This document shows positions 22,924 to 35,613 of a stretch of 64,000 nt of DNA, piece after piece. This stretch comes from Streptococcus sp. F0442 (GTDB taxonomy: Bacteria > Bacillota > Bacilli > Lactobacillales > Streptococcaceae): contig NZ_KB373314.1 of the NCBI RefSeq assembly GCF_000314795.2, positions 407,095 through 471,094 on the forward strand, written 5' to 3'. Below the pieces are notes generated by a model, which was given only the letters and a program-made list of their open reading frames with translations, searched no databases and was not told where the DNA came from. The position numbers were made by a program, and so were the translations under genes. The first letter of the stretch is position 1; each line of letters starts with the position of its first letter.

Positions 22924-24171
22924 TTACCTCACTTGACCATTTCCACTGACGATATACTTGTAACTAGTCATCTCCCTCAGTCCCATTGGTCCACGCGCAT
23001 GGAGTTTTTGGGTCGAGATCCCCATTTCACAACCTAGGTCAAATTGACCCCCGTCTGTAAAGCGTGTAGACGCATTGACATAAACGGCTGCTGAATCTAC
23101 TTGCTTGGTAAAATAAGCGGCTGTCTTAAGATTTTCAGTCACAATGGCATCCGAATGATGGGTGCTATGAGCTTCTATGTGGCCTACCGCTTCCTCGACT
23201 CCATCAACAACCTTGACTGCTAATATATAATCTAAAAATTCGGTATCAAAATCCTGCTCCTGCGCTGCTGTCCCCGAAATGATAGCCTGTGCGTCTTCAT
23301 CTAGACGCAACTCAACCGATCTTTCCCGCTCATCCACTAAGCGCTCTTTGACCAAGGGCAAGAAATCAGACGCGATCGCTTGATCGACTAACAAGACCTC
23401 CATAGCATTGCAGACAGAAGGGCGACTGGTCTTGGCATTTTCAATAATCGCTAGGGCTTTCTGGAAGTCAGCCTCCTTGTCCACATAGACATGAACAATT
23501 CCAGTTCCTGTCTCGATCACGGGGACAATGGCATTTTCAACCACTGCTTGGATCAAGCCAGCACCGCCACGTGGAATAAGCAAGTCCAGGTAGCCCTTGG
23601 CCTTCATCATAGCAAGGCTGGAAGCTCGACTCGTATCTTGGATCAATTGGAGAAGGTCTGGATTGAGTCCGGCTTCTTCCAATGCAGCTTTAAGAGCGGT
23701 CACGATCGCTTGGGCAGAATGAAAAGCATCCCTTCCAGTACGAAGAACCACTGCATTTCCACTCTTGATGGCAAGCGCTGCAGCGTCTGACGTTACGTTT
23801 GGACGGCTTTCATAAATGATCCCAATGACGCCCATGGCTACTCGAATTTTCTGGATTTCAAGGCCATTTTCCAAAACTTCAGTATCCAGCACTTCCCCAA
23901 TCGGATCTGGCAGATCGATTAAAGCACGGATCCCTTGTGCCATCCCTTCAATCCGTTCTTGATCAAGAAATAGGCGATCTAGCATGACTTCAGAGATCTT
24001 CCCGCGTGCTACTTCCATATCGATTTGATTGGCTGCTAAAATGGCTTCCGTCGCTTTCAGAAGCTGGCTGGCCATAGCTTCTAAGGCCTGATTTTTAAGA
24101 GCTGTACTGGCCGTATTGATGCTTTTCTTAGCCGATCTCGCTAGGGCTAATTGTTCTTGTGTTGTTTCCAT
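22924..24171 (-). CDS. proA: Gamma-glutamyl phosphate reductase
   Basis: From the ATG at 24171 ([17 protein letters not shown]), with an AAAGGAAAA site, the product has 415 residues, normal for ProA. The catalytic cysteine lies in [16 protein letters not shown]. The C-terminus contains [20 protein letters not shown], typical of the family. It reduces gamma-glutamyl phosphate to the semialdehyde with NADPH. A 12-codon upstream extension is rejected because the ATG has the ribosome site. Confidence 0.95.
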   Translation of the reverse strand: METTQEQLALARSAKKSINTASTALKNQALEAMASQLLKATEAILAANQIDMEVARGKISEVMLDRLFLDQERIEGMAQGIRALIDLPDPIGEVLDTEVLENGLEIQKIRVAMGVIGIIYESRPNVTSDAAALAIKSGNAVVLRTGRDAFHSAQAIVTALKAALEEAGLNPDLLQLIQDTSRASSLAMMKAKGYLDLLIPRGGAGLIQAVVENAIVPVIETGTGIVHVYVDKEADFQKALAIIENAKTSRPSVCNAMEVLLVDQAIASDFLPLVKERLVDERERSVELRLDEDAQAIISGTAAQEQDFDTEFLDYILAVKVVDGVEEAVGHIEAHSTHHSDAIVTENLKTAAYFTKQVDSAAVYVNASTRFTDGGQFDLGCEMGISTQKLHARGPMGLREMTSYKYIVSGNGQVR

Positions 24172-24181
24172 ACATTTTCCT

Positions 24182-25291
24182 TTAGAATTCTGTAAAGAGT
24201 AAGTCAATCTCAGGAGTTACCGAGATCCAATCATCACGGTGGATGAGGATTCCCTTGGCTTTTTTAGATTGGAGCATATCGCGCACAGCCGACTGGCCGA
24301 GACGAACTTTCCCTTTCCCTAGTAATTGTCCTGACTCTTGATGATAGACGCTGACGATGTCTTGATAAGAAAAATCCCCTTCTGCCTTGGTCACACCAGA
24401 AATTAATAAGCTCTTTCCGTATTGCAACAAGGCCTCAGCAGCTCCAGCATCCACCCAAAGAGCTCCTTTACTTTCTGCATAAAAGGCTAGCCATTGCTTC
24501 TGGGTTTTTAAACCCTTGTCCTCTGCTAGGAAGTAACTGCCATCTGCTTGCTCTTGCGCCGCTTCGATCAAGGCATCAGGCTTGAGAGATGAGCAAATAT
24601 AGACAGGAACCCCAGACTCTGTCGCCAGGGTCGCTGCCTTGAGTTTGGTCAGCATTCCGCCAGTTCCATTGCTACTACCCGCACCTCCAGCCATCTCGAT
24701 CATCTCGCGAGAAATGTGCTCGATCTGCTCCAAACGCTTGGCTGTTGGATCCTGAGAAGGATTGGCTGTATAGAGGCCATCCACATCCGTCAACAGCACC
24801 AAAAGATCCGCCTGGGCCATGGCCGCAACCTGCGCACTCAAGGTATCATTGTCACCAACTTTTAGCTCAGCGATAGAAACCGTATCATTTTCATTGATAA
24901 TCGGAATCGCCCCACGGTTGAGTAAGACAGAAAGGGCCTGGTGGGCATTCTTATAGCGACGTTGATCCGCAAAGTCATCCTGGGTTAATAAAATTTGTGC
25001 AGAAACAATGTTGCGTAAAAGAAGATTAGAGGTATATTCTTCCATCAATAAGCCTTGGCCAACTGCCGCAGAGGCTTGCTTGTCTGCCACCTTAGTCGGC
25101 CGTTTCTTAAAACCAAGGGCACCAAACCCAGCAGCAACCGCCCCTGATGAAACCATGATCAACTCATGCCCCAATTCGTGTAAGAGGGCCAACTGCTGAG
25201 TAATGACCTTGACCTTCTGTCTGGAGAGACTCCCATCGGGATTGGTCAAAGACGAGGTCCCTACTTTAAAGACGATTCGTTTTGCTTTCAT
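24182..25291 (-). CDS. proB: Glutamate 5-kinase with C-terminal PUA domain
   Basis: The 369 residues begin [20 protein letters not shown], the phosphate-binding amino-acid-kinase motif. [15 protein letters not shown], the [17 protein letters not shown] segment and [12 protein letters not shown] follow. Residues about 275-365 ([20 protein letters not shown] onward) form a PUA domain, so this is the long ProB form that is usually inhibited by proline. It catalyses the first step of proline synthesis. Confidence 0.95.
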   Translation of the reverse strand: MKAKRIVFKVGTSSLTNPDGSLSRQKVKVITQQLALLHELGHELIMVSSGAVAAGFGALGFKKRPTKVADKQASAAVGQGLLMEEYTSNLLLRNIVSAQILLTQDDFADQRRYKNAHQALSVLLNRGAIPIINENDTVSIAELKVGDNDTLSAQVAAMAQADLLVLLTDVDGLYTANPSQDPTAKRLEQIEHISREMIEMAGGAGSSNGTGGMLTKLKAATLATESGVPVYICSSLKPDALIEAAQEQADGSYFLAEDKGLKTQKQWLAFYAESKGALWVDAGAAEALLQYGKSLLISGVTKAEGDFSYQDIVSVYHQESGQLLGKGKVRLGQSAVRDMLQSKKAKGILIHRDDWISVTPEIDLLFTEF

Positions 25292-25365
25292 CTCTATGTT
25301 TCTTTCTAATACTATTTATTTCGTATGTAATGAAAGTGACTGAATCTCCATTCAGCCATTCTTCA

Positions 25366-26256
25366 TTATTCTTTTCGAAGGTCTTCCAGCGTTTTCTCAA
25401 AGATTGCTGGCACTTCTGCAGTAAATTCCAAAGTCTCTCCTGTGCGAGGGTGGGTAAAGCCGAGTGTCCGTGCATGCAGAAACTGTCCTTTCCCTTTGAG
25501 TGTCTTCTTAGGACCATAAGCAGGATCTCCAGCTACTGGATGGCCGATATAGGCCATGTGCACCCGAATTTGGTGGGTCCGACCGGTCTCCAGTTGCAAC
25601 TCTACCAGCGTGTAATCCCCAAAGCGTTCCAAGACTTGAAAACGGGTCACTGCAGGTTTTCCTTTAGCCGTCACTGCTTGTTTTTTCCGGTCCTTTTCAC
25701 TGCGACCAATTGGTGCTTCGATCATGCCCCGATCGTTAGGAAGATTGCCATGGACAATGGCCCAATACTTCCGGAGAGATTTTTTGTCTTTGAGTTCCTC
25801 TGCTAAGGCGACGTGGGCTTGGTCATTTTTTGCGACCATCAAGAGGCCTGACGTGTCTTTGTCGATCCGATGAACGATCCCTGGACGCAATTCTCCATTG
25901 ATCCCTGAAAGGTCCTTGACATGGTATAACAGTGCATTGACCAAGGTCCCGCTGGTATGACCCGCACTTGGGTGAACAACCATGCCTTGGGGTTTATTGA
26001 CGACGACGACATCCTGGTCCTCATAGACGATGTCTAAGGGCAGATCTTCTGCTTCATAGCTGATCTCTACCATTTCTGGGACTTCATACTGGATGATGTC
26101 TCCTTCTTTGACCGTATACTTAGCTTTTTTCACAGTTCCATTGACCAGAACTTTTCCTTCTTTGATCTGCTCATTGGCTACAGCTCGTGACAAGGGAGTC
26201 AAATCCGCCAAAGCCTTATCCAGTCGCGCACCGGCTACTTCGATTTTAATTTCCAT
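25366..26256 (-). CDS. rluD: RluD-type 23S rRNA pseudouridine synthase
   Basis: The 296 residues have an N-terminal S4 RNA-binding domain ([16 protein letters not shown] onward, residues about 9-75) and the RluA-family catalytic loop [19 protein letters not shown] with the catalytic Asp near residue 135, then [19 protein letters not shown]. It isomerises uridines in large-subunit rRNA. Which positions it modifies is inferred from family. Its start overlaps the lspA end by 11 bases, a common streptococcal pair. Confidence 0.92.
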   Translation of the reverse strand: MEIKIEVAGARLDKALADLTPLSRAVANEQIKEGKVLVNGTVKKAKYTVKEGDIIQYEVPEMVEISYEAEDLPLDIVYEDQDVVVVNKPQGMVVHPSAGHTSGTLVNALLYHVKDLSGINGELRPGIVHRIDKDTSGLLMVAKNDQAHVALAEELKDKKSLRKYWAIVHGNLPNDRGMIEAPIGRSEKDRKKQAVTAKGKPAVTRFQVLERFGDYTLVELQLETGRTHQIRVHMAYIGHPVAGDPAYGPKKTLKGKGQFLHARTLGFTHPRTGETLEFTAEVPAIFEKTLEDLRKE

Positions 26257-26707
26257 GCGTTTCCTCTTTCAACATCAGGATCAGGAGCAAGAAAACTCCA
26301 ACTGTCAAATAACTATCTGCTACATTAAAAATGGCAAAATTCATAAAATCCAGGTGGAACATATCGACTACAAAGCCCTGACGCAGGCGATCGATAAAAT
26401 TCCCCAATCCACCCGCAATCACCAAGGTCAAGCCTGTCACCATCCAAAGCGATCCCTTGAGGTGCTTATAGAGATAGTAAAAGGCCCCCACCATCACGAC
26501 TAGCGTGATGAGGGTAAAGAACCATTGCTGATTTTCAAGAAGCGAAAAAGCTGCACCTGTGTTTTGAAGATAGGTCAGGCTGACCACATGGGGAATAAAA
26601 GACTTAACGACACCCAGTGGAATGTTCTTGACTACATACCATTTGACCAACTGATCCAGTAGGACCAATAGCACGATTGCTACTGGAACCATTGTTTTTC
26701 TCTTCAT
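26246..26707 (-). CDS. lspA: Lipoprotein signal peptidase II
   Basis: The 153 residues have four membrane segments and the two catalytic aspartates in [17 protein letters not shown] and [11 protein letters not shown], plus the [15 protein letters not shown] loop. LspA cuts the signal peptide from prolipoproteins after lipid attachment, in the membrane. Substrates in this window include the lipobox-bearing proteins at 44318, 50821 and 51324. It begins three bases after the cpsY stop. Confidence 0.95.
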   Translation of the reverse strand: MKRKTMVPVAIVLLVLLDQLVKWYVVKNIPLGVVKSFIPHVVSLTYLQNTGAAFSLLENQQWFFTLITLVVMVGAFYYLYKHLKGSLWMVTGLTLVIAGGLGNFIDRLRQGFVVDMFHLDFMNFAIFNVADSYLTVGVFLLLILMLKEETHGN

Positions 26708-26710
26708 TTC

Positions 26711-27613
26711 TTACCTCTTTTGATCAAAATACTCTACCATGACCTCGACAAACTTCTCTGCTACAGGGGAGAGATCCATCTCTTCGCGTTTGACATAGAC
26801 CATTTTATTGTCCAAGTTGTCTTCTAAAGGAATCACGGTAATGCCATTCACTGACTGGCTATCTAAAAAGCCTGATCCAGTCGCATAAGCATCTGTCCGC
26901 TCCAAGATCCCATTCAAGGTAGCCCGGTCGGTTACATTGAACATTTGGGAGCTCGAACTGGTATCGACAAAGTTCTCTGAATAATAGAGGTACTCATCTT
27001 TTTCTTGGGTAAAGCGAACAGTTGGCAACTGAGCTAGATCTTCCATGACCAGTTTTTTCTTCTTAGCCAGAGGGTGTCCCTTACGAAGGTAAATATGAGT
27101 CTGAAAAGGAATCAAATCCACTACTTCAAGCCCTAATTTATCAACCCGTTGCATAATCCCCTTGGTATTTTGACGGTTGAGATAAATAATCCCTAACTCA
27201 CTATGCCCTTGAGCCACTTCATCCAAAATTTGGACCGTCGTTGACTCAAAGATGCGGAAGTTTTTATTTTCCGGATAGCGGATCGAGAATTCCGTCATCA
27301 ATGGTGGCAAGAAGTCATAGTGTTGACTAGAAATAGAGAATTCTTTCTTCTCTTCTTCAGGACTGGCATATTGATTTTGAAAAATATCAAACCCCTTAAC
27401 CACGTCCTGCGCTTTTTCATAAAATTCCATTCCCCGACGGGTCAAAAATGTCCCCGAACTAGTTCGACGAAAAATTTTAAAGCCCAGTTCCTTTTCCAGA
27501 TCGCGTACTGAAATAGACAAGCTCGGCTGACTCACATACATTTTTTCAGCAGCCTCACGAAAAGTACCACTATTGGCAATCGCCACTACATATCGTAATT
27601 GTTGTATATTCAT
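26711..27613 (-). CDS. cpsY: LysR-family regulator CpsY/MetR-like
   Basis: The 300 residues start MNIQQLRYVVAIANSGTFRE, a LysR-type winged helix-turn-helix (residues 1-60), followed by a type 2 periplasmic-binding-like effector domain. The sequence closely resembles streptococcal CpsY/MtaR, which controls methionine transport and, in some species, cell-surface traits. The lspA-rluD operon lies directly downstream. The effector is unknown here. Confidence 0.88.
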   Translation of the reverse strand: MNIQQLRYVVAIANSGTFREAAEKMYVSQPSLSISVRDLEKELGFKIFRRTSSGTFLTRRGMEFYEKAQDVVKGFDIFQNQYASPEEEKKEFSISSQHYDFLPPLMTEFSIRYPENKNFRIFESTTVQILDEVAQGHSELGIIYLNRQNTKGIMQRVDKLGLEVVDLIPFQTHIYLRKGHPLAKKKKLVMEDLAQLPTVRFTQEKDEYLYYSENFVDTSSSSQMFNVTDRATLNGILERTDAYATGSGFLDSQSVNGITVIPLEDNLDNKMVYVKREEMDLSPVAEKFVEVMVEYFDQKR

Positions 27614-27641
27614 TCTATTTTCCTTATTACAGTATCGATCT

Positions 27642-27650
27642 ATTATACCA
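27642..27650 (-). promoter_or_regulatory. Promoter of the cpsY-lspA-rluD operon
   Basis: Extended -10 TGGTATAAT (TATAAT at 27642-27647) lies about 30 bases upstream of the cpsY ATG. A good -35 box is not evident. Confidence 0.55.
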
Positions 27651-27700
27651 TAAATTAGGGGCTGAAAGAAGAGATGCGTTTAAGAGACCTTCATCAAGTG

Positions 27701-27733
27701 AAAATAAAAAACTGGAACTAAAACAGTTCCAGT
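27701..27733 (-). terminator. lac operon terminator
   Basis: ACTGGAACT and AGTTCCAGT form a 9-bp stem followed by TTTTTATTTT on the minus strand, six bases after the lacG stop. Confidence 0.92.
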
Positions 27734-27739
27734 TGATAC

Positions 27740-29233
<1,494 letters not shown>

Positions 29234-30931
29234 TTATTCTTCAAATTGAGCTTGAACAAAGGCTAGAGCACCTTTTCCATCACGGGTTAACTTGATGTAC
29301 TGAGCACCTTCTGTCTTCGCCAATTTGATGCCTAGTTTATCTGTTTCAGCCTTCATATCTTCGAAGTTGGAAGCAACCTGAGGCGCCAAGATAACAAGGT
29401 CAAATTCTGGCAACATTTCACGGTGGGCTCCATAGCCACCTGCTGCAGCTTTAACTGGAACTTTATACTCTTCTGCGGCTTTATTCAAAGCATTGGCAAG
29501 AAGACCACTTGTTCCTCCACCAGCACAAAGAACGAGGACGTTTGTTTCTTCAGTAATTGTATTTTGTGCTGAATCTACTCCAGCTTTTTCAAGAATAGCA
29601 TCTGCTTTTGCAGTGTTAAAGTTTGCAGCTACCTTTTCTTTTAATTCATCATTAGTTTTACCTGAACGTTCTTCTTCAAGAATTTGTTCATCATAAACCT
29701 TGAGGAATGGATAGTAGATAACAATATCTACTACAATTAACAATGCTGCAAGAGCGAATGATAAGAACTGGAAGTTTGTACCAAGAACAATACCAAGAGG
29801 TCCTGGTGTAGTCCATGGAAGGTTGGCAGTAAATGAGTTCATGCCAAGTGTTTCAATAAAGAACTTAAAGATCCATACGTTTGCAATTGGTGCAAAGATG
29901 AATGGGATAAAGAAGATTGGGTTCAAAACAAGTGGTGCACCAAACAAGATTGGTTCGTTTACACCAAAGAATGTAGGAACTACTGAAGCGCGTCCAATAG
30001 CACGATTTCGTTTTGATTTACATAACCACATAAACATGAACGGAACAACAAGAGTTGCACCAGTACCACCCATAGTGACGATGAACATTTGTGTACCAGA
30101 TGTAAGGATCTTATCAGCGTGCATACCTTGTTGAAGGAGGTTCAAGTTGACTTCGGCATTTGCATAAGTGATCGCTGCAATCGCAGGCTCAACGATAGAT
30201 GGGCCGTGAATACCAATAAACCAGAAGAATGCAAAAGCACCGAAAATGATCGTAATTCCAACATAACCATCTGCTGCTGAGAAGAGAGGAGCAAGAAGCG
30301 TACCGATAGATTCAGCTACTGTTACACCGAGACCGCCCTTAACAATCAATTCAAGTCCATAAAGGAGAACCACTGATACAGTGAATGGAATCAAGTCTTT
30401 AAATACTTGAGAGATATTTGGTGGAACTTCGTCTGGCATGCGAATCGTCACATTGTTTTTCACGCAGACCTTGTAAACATTAACGGTAACAAAGGCTGCA
30501 ATAAAGGCTGTTAGCAACCCTTTAGTCCCCATGAATGCTGTTAAGAATCCGCCATCTTTAGCAGGTTCAGCAGCCATGAGCAAGAAGCCAACCATAGAAG
30601 CCAACATTGTAGAAATGAAGTTGATTTGGTTGGTTGCTGGGAGGTCACGGTTCATTGAATCAGTCAAAGCCTTAGCCGTTGTCCCACCTACGAAGAAAGC
30701 CAAAATTCCCATCGAATAGCTATAAGGTGTCATCAAGAAGTTTTCAATTTCTTTTGACCAATGGAAGCCCCATGCATTTGGAACATACGCAATTAGGATG
30801 AAAATAGATGAGAAAAGGATAACAGGCATCCCTGCAATAAAGCCATCCCGAATCGCTCGCAAATATTTGTTTCGAGAAATCTTTTCAAAGAAAGGTTTCC
30901 CTTTTTCAATCAGTTCAATCAGTTTATTCAT
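29234..30931 (-). CDS. lacE: Lactose-specific PTS enzyme IICB
   Basis: The 565-residue membrane protein has an N-terminal EIIC channel of about 440 residues with multiple spans, then a linker and a cytoplasmic EIIB domain that begins near residue 465 with [13 protein letters not shown], where the cysteine is phosphorylated. It imports and phosphorylates lactose. Its start overlaps the lacF stop. The length matches known streptococcal LacE. Confidence 0.96.
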   Translation of the reverse strand: MNKLIELIEKGKPFFEKISRNKYLRAIRDGFIAGMPVILFSSIFILIAYVPNAWGFHWSKEIENFLMTPYSYSMGILAFFVGGTTAKALTDSMNRDLPATNQINFISTMLASMVGFLLMAAEPAKDGGFLTAFMGTKGLLTAFIAAFVTVNVYKVCVKNNVTIRMPDEVPPNISQVFKDLIPFTVSVVLLYGLELIVKGGLGVTVAESIGTLLAPLFSAADGYVGITIIFGAFAFFWFIGIHGPSIVEPAIAAITYANAEVNLNLLQQGMHADKILTSGTQMFIVTMGGTGATLVVPFMFMWLCKSKRNRAIGRASVVPTFFGVNEPILFGAPLVLNPIFFIPFIFAPIANVWIFKFFIETLGMNSFTANLPWTTPGPLGIVLGTNFQFLSFALAALLIVVDIVIYYPFLKVYDEQILEEERSGKTNDELKEKVAANFNTAKADAILEKAGVDSAQNTITEETNVLVLCAGGGTSGLLANALNKAAEEYKVPVKAAAGGYGAHREMLPEFDLVILAPQVASNFEDMKAETDKLGIKLAKTEGAQYIKLTRDGKGALAFVQAQFEE

Positions 30932-31248
30932 TATTTCGCTCCTCTTTTATATAGTTCAATCAGATGGTGAATCACGTCCTTTAATAGGATCGTTGTCATG
31001 AGATGGTCTTGACCATGCATCATGGTAATGCTATAGGGGATTTCTTCTCCTGCTGCTTCTTGCGCTAGCATGGTCGTTTGAGATTTGTGAGCCTCAGCGA
31101 TACAGGACCCTGCTTCTTCTACTAAGGATTCTGCTTTAGCAAAATCACCATTTTCAGCAGCTTTTAAGGCTTCCATTAATTTTGATCGAGCGTCACCGGC
31201 ATAAGCGACAATTTCAAACCCAAGTAATTGGACTTCTTCTTTATTCAT
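30931..31248 (-). CDS. lacF: Lactose-specific PTS enzyme IIA
   Basis: The 105-residue helical protein carries the phosphorylation site in [13 protein letters not shown] (His78, with His82 nearby). It passes phosphate from HPr to the EIIB domain of LacE in the cytoplasm. It lies between lacT and lacE. Confidence 0.95.
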   Translation of the reverse strand: MNKEEVQLLGFEIVAYAGDARSKLMEALKAAENGDFAKAESLVEEAGSCIAEAHKSQTTMLAQEAAGEEIPYSITMMHGQDHLMTTILLKDVIHHLIELYKRGAK

Positions 31249-31282
31249 GTTGGTTCCTCCTTATGATACCTTTTGAAAATTT

Positions 31283-32116
31283 TTATAATAGACGTTGAAT
31301 ATGAAGGGCTAAATAGACTTTTTCATTAGGAGATATCTTGGCTCCTGTCTGTTCAGCAATGGTTTGGTAAATTTGATGACTAATCTCATAAGCCTTTGGA
31401 TAACTTAGCTGGATCAGTTGTTCCATCTCGCTCAAACCTTCTGGATCTTCTCTTCCCTTATCTAGCGAATCTAGGAAATAATTGAGATGGATCATAAAGC
31501 GATCATAGAAATGACTGTTTTCTTCTTTCCGTTTCAATCCATTTTGAGCTAGTTTTTCTTCTACAGCTTTCAAAATAACTTGTCGGTCCTGGACATCTGG
31601 ATCTTGCTCATGAATCATTTCCCCTTGTGCATTAATGAAATGATAAGCGATGCGATTCACTTCATCGTCAGGAAATTGATCCAAGAGTCGCTTTCGAAAG
31701 ATCTCAATCGCTTCTTTTGCGATTTTATAGGGAATTGGATGCATAGCAGACGCATCAGGAAGGTCACTGTGTTTATATCTTCCCTGTTGAACTGCCTGGT
31801 AAGAACAAAAGATGTGATCAGTTAATGTCACATAGATATATTCTTGAACAGGATAGGCATATTTCTTAGACAAGGTATCAATCACTTCATAAGTGGTTGT
31901 AATGAAATCAAGAGGAACATCCTTTAGAAGGGCCATAAAGTTTTCTCTTGACTCATCCGTGTTTAAACGAAATACTTTTTCGACCTTATCATCAGCTACT
32001 AGATCATTTTTCTTTTTCCCAAAAGCAATCCCACTCCCAACAACAATTAACTCTTGTTGTAGTTCATTTTGAACCAAAGCAACATTATTGTTCATTGGAT
32101 GGATAATACGATACAT
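31283..32116 (-). CDS. lacT: BglG-family transcription antiterminator
   Basis: From the ATG at 32116 (MYRIIHPMNNNVALVQNELQ) the product has 277 residues. An RNA-binding co-antiterminator domain spans residues 1-55, followed by two PTS regulation domains with histidines, for example YVTLTDHIFCSY and NEKVYLALHIQRL. It binds the leader RNA upstream and prevents termination when lactose is present. An 18-codon longer frame is rejected because a good AGGAG-type site precedes the ATG at 32116. Confidence 0.93.
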   Translation of the reverse strand: MYRIIHPMNNNVALVQNELQQELIVVGSGIAFGKKKNDLVADDKVEKVFRLNTDESRENFMALLKDVPLDFITTTYEVIDTLSKKYAYPVQEYIYVTLTDHIFCSYQAVQQGRYKHSDLPDASAMHPIPYKIAKEAIEIFRKRLLDQFPDDEVNRIAYHFINAQGEMIHEQDPDVQDRQVILKAVEEKLAQNGLKRKEENSHFYDRFMIHLNYFLDSLDKGREDPEGLSEMEQLIQLSYPKAYEISHQIYQTIAEQTGAKISPNEKVYLALHIQRLL

Positions 32117-32149
32117 GAGGCTCTCCTTTGTAAAATTTGTTAAAAGCAA

Positions 32150-32215
32150 ATAAAAATGACCACGAAGCAACTGAAAAAATTAGCCTACACTAATTGTTCA
32201 GTCTACTTGTGGTCA
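32150..32215 (-). promoter_or_regulatory. RAT antiterminator/terminator leader of lacT
   Basis: On the minus strand TGACCAC and GTGGTCA pair to form a terminator hairpin followed by TTTTTATTT, just before lacT. The region 5' of it (CAAGTAGACTGAACAATTAG) is the likely antiterminator target of LacT. This is the usual arrangement for BglG-type control. The exact boundaries of the target were not determined. Confidence 0.65.
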
Positions 32216-32264
32216 CGCCTAATCTAACTTAGTAACGCTCACTGCTATTCAACTTTATAAACTT

Positions 32265-32301
32265 ATTCTATCATAAGCTTTTTGTTTTGTAAACCCTTAC
32301 A
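32265..32301 (-). promoter_or_regulatory. Promoter and cre site of the lacTFEG unit
   Basis: TTTACA, a 17-bp spacer and TAGAAT lie upstream of the LacT leader. A 14-bp near-palindrome TGTAAGGGTTTACA (32288-32301 on the minus strand) overlaps the -35 box and fits the CcpA cre consensus TGTAANCGNTTACA at all but one core base. Catabolite repression of this unit is therefore expected. Confidence 0.7.
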
Positions 32302-32348
32302 GCGAAAATTTTTAAACATTTTTTTATAAAAAAGAAACAAGACCTTAA

Positions 32349-32536
32349 AATAATGAAGAGGCTGGGACAAAAGTCCTAGCCTCTCAATCATCTTTGGATT
32401 GTCGAGCAAGACGCAGTGGTTGAGTGGGCTCTACTACGCTGATTTCATCAGCTTTTACAGCCCTACTCAACTGTGCGGAGGTGGGACGACGAAATCGAAT
32501 TCTAACGAATTACCGATTTCTGTCCCACTCTCTAAC
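32349..32536 (-). repeat. Dispersed streptococcal repeat between lacD and lacT
   Basis: About 185 bp of three nested hairpins on the minus strand. GTGGGAC ... GTCCCAC encloses GAAATCG/CGATTTC. GTTGAGT ... ACTCAAC encloses GCTGAT/ATCAGC. GAGGCTAGGAC and GTCCCAGCCTC follow as a terminator-like end. I recall this sequence in many oral streptococcal genomes. It lies where lacD would otherwise run into lacT and may end the lacABCD transcript. Confidence 0.7.
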
Positions 32537-32568
32537 TGTTGCTTTAGGAGGCAATCATCATTTGAATC

Positions 32569-33549
32569 TTATACGCGTTCTGTCCAAGGTGTCGCTACTT
32601 TAGCCAAGACGTCATTTAATTCTTCAATATTTTGTCGACCTTCTGTACGAAGCCATTCACGAGCAGCTGCTTCTCCATCTTTGATGTAGGCTTCTACTGA
32701 ACCTGCCCATGTCGCACGTCCACAAAGAACACCGTTGAAGTTAGCACCAGACTCATGCGCAAATTCCAAGGTTTCTTGGAAGAGTTTTGCAGATACACCA
32801 GCACTGAGATAGATGTATGGAAGGTTAGTTGCTTCTTCTTGTTCTTTGAAGAAAGCAGCTGCTTCTTCACGACTATAGACTACTTCTCCTTCTCCAAATC
32901 CTTCCACGAAGTTCACATTAACTGGAACTTCCACTTTCAAGACATCGATATTGAAACGAGGATCTGAGAAGACTTTCATAGCCTCAATCACCTTACGAGG
33001 TTTCACTTTCGCATATTCAGCTGACGCAGCATCCGCAATTCCTTCATCATAAGCCAAGATTTCAAGGAAGAATGGAATATCTTCTGCAGCACATTCAGAA
33101 CCGATGCGTTCAATATAAGCTTGTTTTTCTTGGTTGAGTTCATCTGCACTGTCTACATCATAGTAGAGCAAGAATTTCACAGCATCTGCGCCTTGTTCTT
33201 TGATGCGTTTTGCTGACCAAAGGTTGAGGCAGTCTGGTAGACGCTTTGTGCTTGATGTATCGTAACCTGTTTTTTCATAGGCAAGTAAGAGACCAGCATC
33301 TTTGTCCAAGGCTTTTGTAGCAGGTAGACCATATTCTGGGTCCAATAACATAGAGGAAGCATATTTTGTCAATTCATCAGCTACAAGGACTTTTAATTCT
33401 TCCATTTGTGCGACTGTTGGTTCTGTATCTTGATATTTGGCCATCAAACGTTTCAAAGCACCTCGTTGGTCAAAAGCCAAAGCTGAAATGACACCATCTT
33501 TTGTGCTGAGACGTTCCAAATAGTTGCGTTTTTGTTCTGTTAATACCAT
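32569..33549 (-). CDS. lacD: Tagatose 1,6-bisphosphate aldolase
   Basis: The 326-residue class I aldolase starts [20 protein letters not shown] and contains [27 protein letters not shown] and [15 protein letters not shown], with the Schiff-base lysine in the last segment. It splits tagatose 1,6-bisphosphate into glyceraldehyde-3-phosphate and dihydroxyacetone phosphate. In some streptococci a LacD paralog also regulates virulence genes, but one lacD is seen here. Confidence 0.95.
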   Translation of the reverse strand: MVLTEQKRNYLERLSTKDGVISALAFDQRGALKRLMAKYQDTEPTVAQMEELKVLVADELTKYASSMLLDPEYGLPATKALDKDAGLLLAYEKTGYDTSSTKRLPDCLNLWSAKRIKEQGADAVKFLLYYDVDSADELNQEKQAYIERIGSECAAEDIPFFLEILAYDEGIADAASAEYAKVKPRKVIEAMKVFSDPRFNIDVLKVEVPVNVNFVEGFGEGEVVYSREEAAAFFKEQEEATNLPYIYLSAGVSAKLFQETLEFAHESGANFNGVLCGRATWAGSVEAYIKDGEAAAREWLRTEGRQNIEELNDVLAKVATPWTERV

Positions 33550-33550
33550 T

Positions 33551-34480
33551 TTATACCTCTTTTACGATTAATTGTTGATACAAGGCATCATAGTGCCCCA
33601 TGTTGACATGTCCTGTTTGTGCTTCTTGAGCATTTAACATTCCTAGGACATTTGCTTTTTTGAGTAAATCTGCATCACTCTCATGGTGGTAGAGTCCAGA
33701 TGCAATCCCTGCAACAGTAGAATCTCCAGATCCGACTGGATTGACGACATCGATCTTAGGAATATCTACCTTATAGAAGACATCCCCATGCTTAGCGAAA
33801 GCGCCATTTGCACCAAGGGAGACAATCACCCATTCGATGCCATCAAAGAGAGAATCCTGAAGAACTTCTTTTAAGTCTTCCACATTCTTACTCACTTCTT
33901 TTCCTAACAACTGTGATAATTCTTCATTGTTTGGTTTAATGACCGTAGGCTTGACAGCTGCTTGAATGGCAGCTTCTAAAGAAGCTCCCGAGCAATCGAG
34001 TACGACTGGTTTCCCAGCTTCCCTTGCAATCTTGACAAGGCTAGCATAGTAGTCCACCGGTAAACCAGCAGGAAGACTTCCAGAGATGGCAACAACCTCT
34101 ACTTGTTCAACCAAGTGACGATAATGGTCGAGAAAGTCTTGCCCTTCTTTTTCAGAAATGGTAGGACCTTTTTCTAAGATTTCTGTTTGCTTGCCTTCGT
34201 GAAGGATGGCGATACAATTACGTGTATCTCCAACAATTTCAAAGAAACGTTCCTCTATCCCTTCTCCTAAATGATCGAGAATGAATTGCCCCGTTCGACC
34301 ACCAAGTAGACCAGTCGCTGCCACTGGATCCTTTATCTCAGAAAGTACACGAGTAACATTAAGACCTTTCCCACCAGCTGTCTTACTCACCTCAGCCACA
34401 CGATTGACTGTATCCAACTGGAGTACATCCAAAGGATAAGAAATATCAATCGAAGGGTTCATCGTGACCGTTAATATCAT
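33551..34480 (-). CDS. lacC: Tagatose-6-phosphate kinase
   Basis: The 309-residue PfkB-family kinase has [20 protein letters not shown] near the N-terminus, [16 protein letters not shown], and the C-terminal signature [18 protein letters not shown] with the catalytic Asp. It phosphorylates tagatose-6-phosphate. It sits one base from lacD and 10 bases from lacB, in one transcript. Confidence 0.95.
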   Translation of the reverse strand: MILTVTMNPSIDISYPLDVLQLDTVNRVAEVSKTAGGKGLNVTRVLSEIKDPVAATGLLGGRTGQFILDHLGEGIEERFFEIVGDTRNCIAILHEGKQTEILEKGPTISEKEGQDFLDHYRHLVEQVEVVAISGSLPAGLPVDYYASLVKIAREAGKPVVLDCSGASLEAAIQAAVKPTVIKPNNEELSQLLGKEVSKNVEDLKEVLQDSLFDGIEWVIVSLGANGAFAKHGDVFYKVDIPKIDVVNPVGSGDSTVAGIASGLYHHESDADLLKKANVLGMLNAQEAQTGHVNMGHYDALYQQLIVKEV

Positions 34481-34490
34481 ACGTCACCTC

Positions 34491-35006
34491 TTAGTCGTGG
34501 TATTCACCACGGTCCCATTTTTCAAGGAATTCTGTAAAGAAATCAGCATCCGCTTGATGTGCATTATGGCTTTCCACATGTTGGATCTTAGCGATCAATT
34601 TTTTATTTTCTTCAGTTGGTTTGTATTCAGCGTGGATGAATGCTTCAATGATATCGCACATGAGCAATTCACCAGTAATTTTACCCCCAAACCCGATGAC
34701 ATTAGCGTTTAATTCTTCTTTTGCATAGAGAGCAGTTGTCATATCGCGTACCAAGGCAGAACGGATACCAGGTACTTTGTTAACAGCATTGTTAATCCCA
34801 ACACCCGTACCACAGATACAAACACCAAGATCTGCTTGGCCACTTGCTACGGCTTCTCCTACTTTTTTACCATAGATGGGATAGTGTGTCCGCGTATGGT
34901 CATAGGTTCCAAAATCGAGCACTTCATATCCTTTTGATTTCAAAAAATCAGAAACAGCCATTTTTTCATTTGTCACAATGTGATCACAACCAATTGCAAT
35001 TCTCAT
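34491..35006 (-). CDS. lacB: Galactose-6-phosphate isomerase subunit B
   Basis: The 171 residues belong to the RpiB/LacAB family: [39 protein letters not shown] with the catalytic cysteine region, and [20 protein letters not shown]. It pairs with LacA to convert galactose-6-phosphate into tagatose-6-phosphate in the cytoplasm. Confidence 0.95.
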   Translation of the reverse strand: MRIAIGCDHIVTNEKMAVSDFLKSKGYEVLDFGTYDHTRTHYPIYGKKVGEAVASGQADLGVCICGTGVGINNAVNKVPGIRSALVRDMTTALYAKEELNANVIGFGGKITGELLMCDIIEAFIHAEYKPTEENKKLIAKIQHVESHNAHQADADFFTEFLEKWDRGEYHD

Positions 35007-35022
35007 TTGAATTCTCCTCTCA

Positions 35023-35448
35023 TTAGCACATCTTATTCAACATATCGACACGGATCTGGTGACGACCTCCGTCGTATTTACCATTGACGAATCCTTTGGC
35101 AATGTTCTTCGCCAATTCATCCCCAACAATTTCAGCACCCATGGTAATCATTCGAGAATTGTTGTGGCCGCGAGTCATATAAGCAGAACGTTCATCTGAA
35201 ACTTCTGCTGCCACCATTCCTTTGATTTTAGTCGCAACCATAAACGGACCAGCTCCATAAGCATCAATCACGATTCCAAGATTTTGATCGTTTTTGTTCA
35301 CTTCGCTCGCAACTGCCAATGTCACATCAACAAAATCTTGACCATCTGTGCTTACATCCACAACATCGAAACTCTCTTTTAAAAGAAAGTCTTTTACGAG
35401 ATCTTTTAATCTTAATCCTGCAGCATCTGCACCAAGTACAATAGACAT
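35023..35448 (-). CDS. lacA: Galactose-6-phosphate isomerase subunit A
   Basis: From the ATG at 35448 ([20 protein letters not shown]), which has an AAAGGAGG site, the product has 141 residues, the known LacA length. It lacks the CICGTG cysteine of LacB and has [19 protein letters not shown] instead, as expected for the A subunit. It is the first gene of lacABCD. The 21-codon upstream extension lies in the leader. Confidence 0.95.
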   Translation of the reverse strand: MSIVLGADAAGLRLKDLVKDFLLKESFDVVDVSTDGQDFVDVTLAVASEVNKNDQNLGIVIDAYGAGPFMVATKIKGMVAAEVSDERSAYMTRGHNNSRMITMGAEIVGDELAKNIAKGFVNGKYDGGRHQIRVDMLNKMC

Positions 35449-35526
35449 GTCCTGTCCTCCTTTTATTCGCTTCGTCAATATTTCTGTTGTTATTTTTTCA
35501 CAAAGAAACATTTTCTTACTTTTGAT

Positions 35527-35558
35527 ATTATATTACACCTATTTCGAACGAAAGTCAA
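35527..35558 (-). promoter_or_regulatory. lacA promoter with nearby LacR operator candidates
   Basis: TTGACT (35553-35558) is followed 17 bases later by TAATAT and 20 bases later by TATAAT. TGTTCAAAAACAAACAAT just upstream is AT-rich with GTTT/AAAC repeats of the type bound by LacR (DeoR family). The operator itself was not resolved. Confidence 0.6.
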
Positions 35559-35613
35559 CATTAAATTGTTTGTTTTTGAACATTTTTTAATAATAAATAC
35601 ACCATATTTTGTT

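Noticed and set aside
32349..32536. Possible novel structured RNA between lacD and lacT
   Set aside because: I recall the same sequence scattered through many oral streptococcal genomes, so it is listed as a repeat and not as a new RNA.
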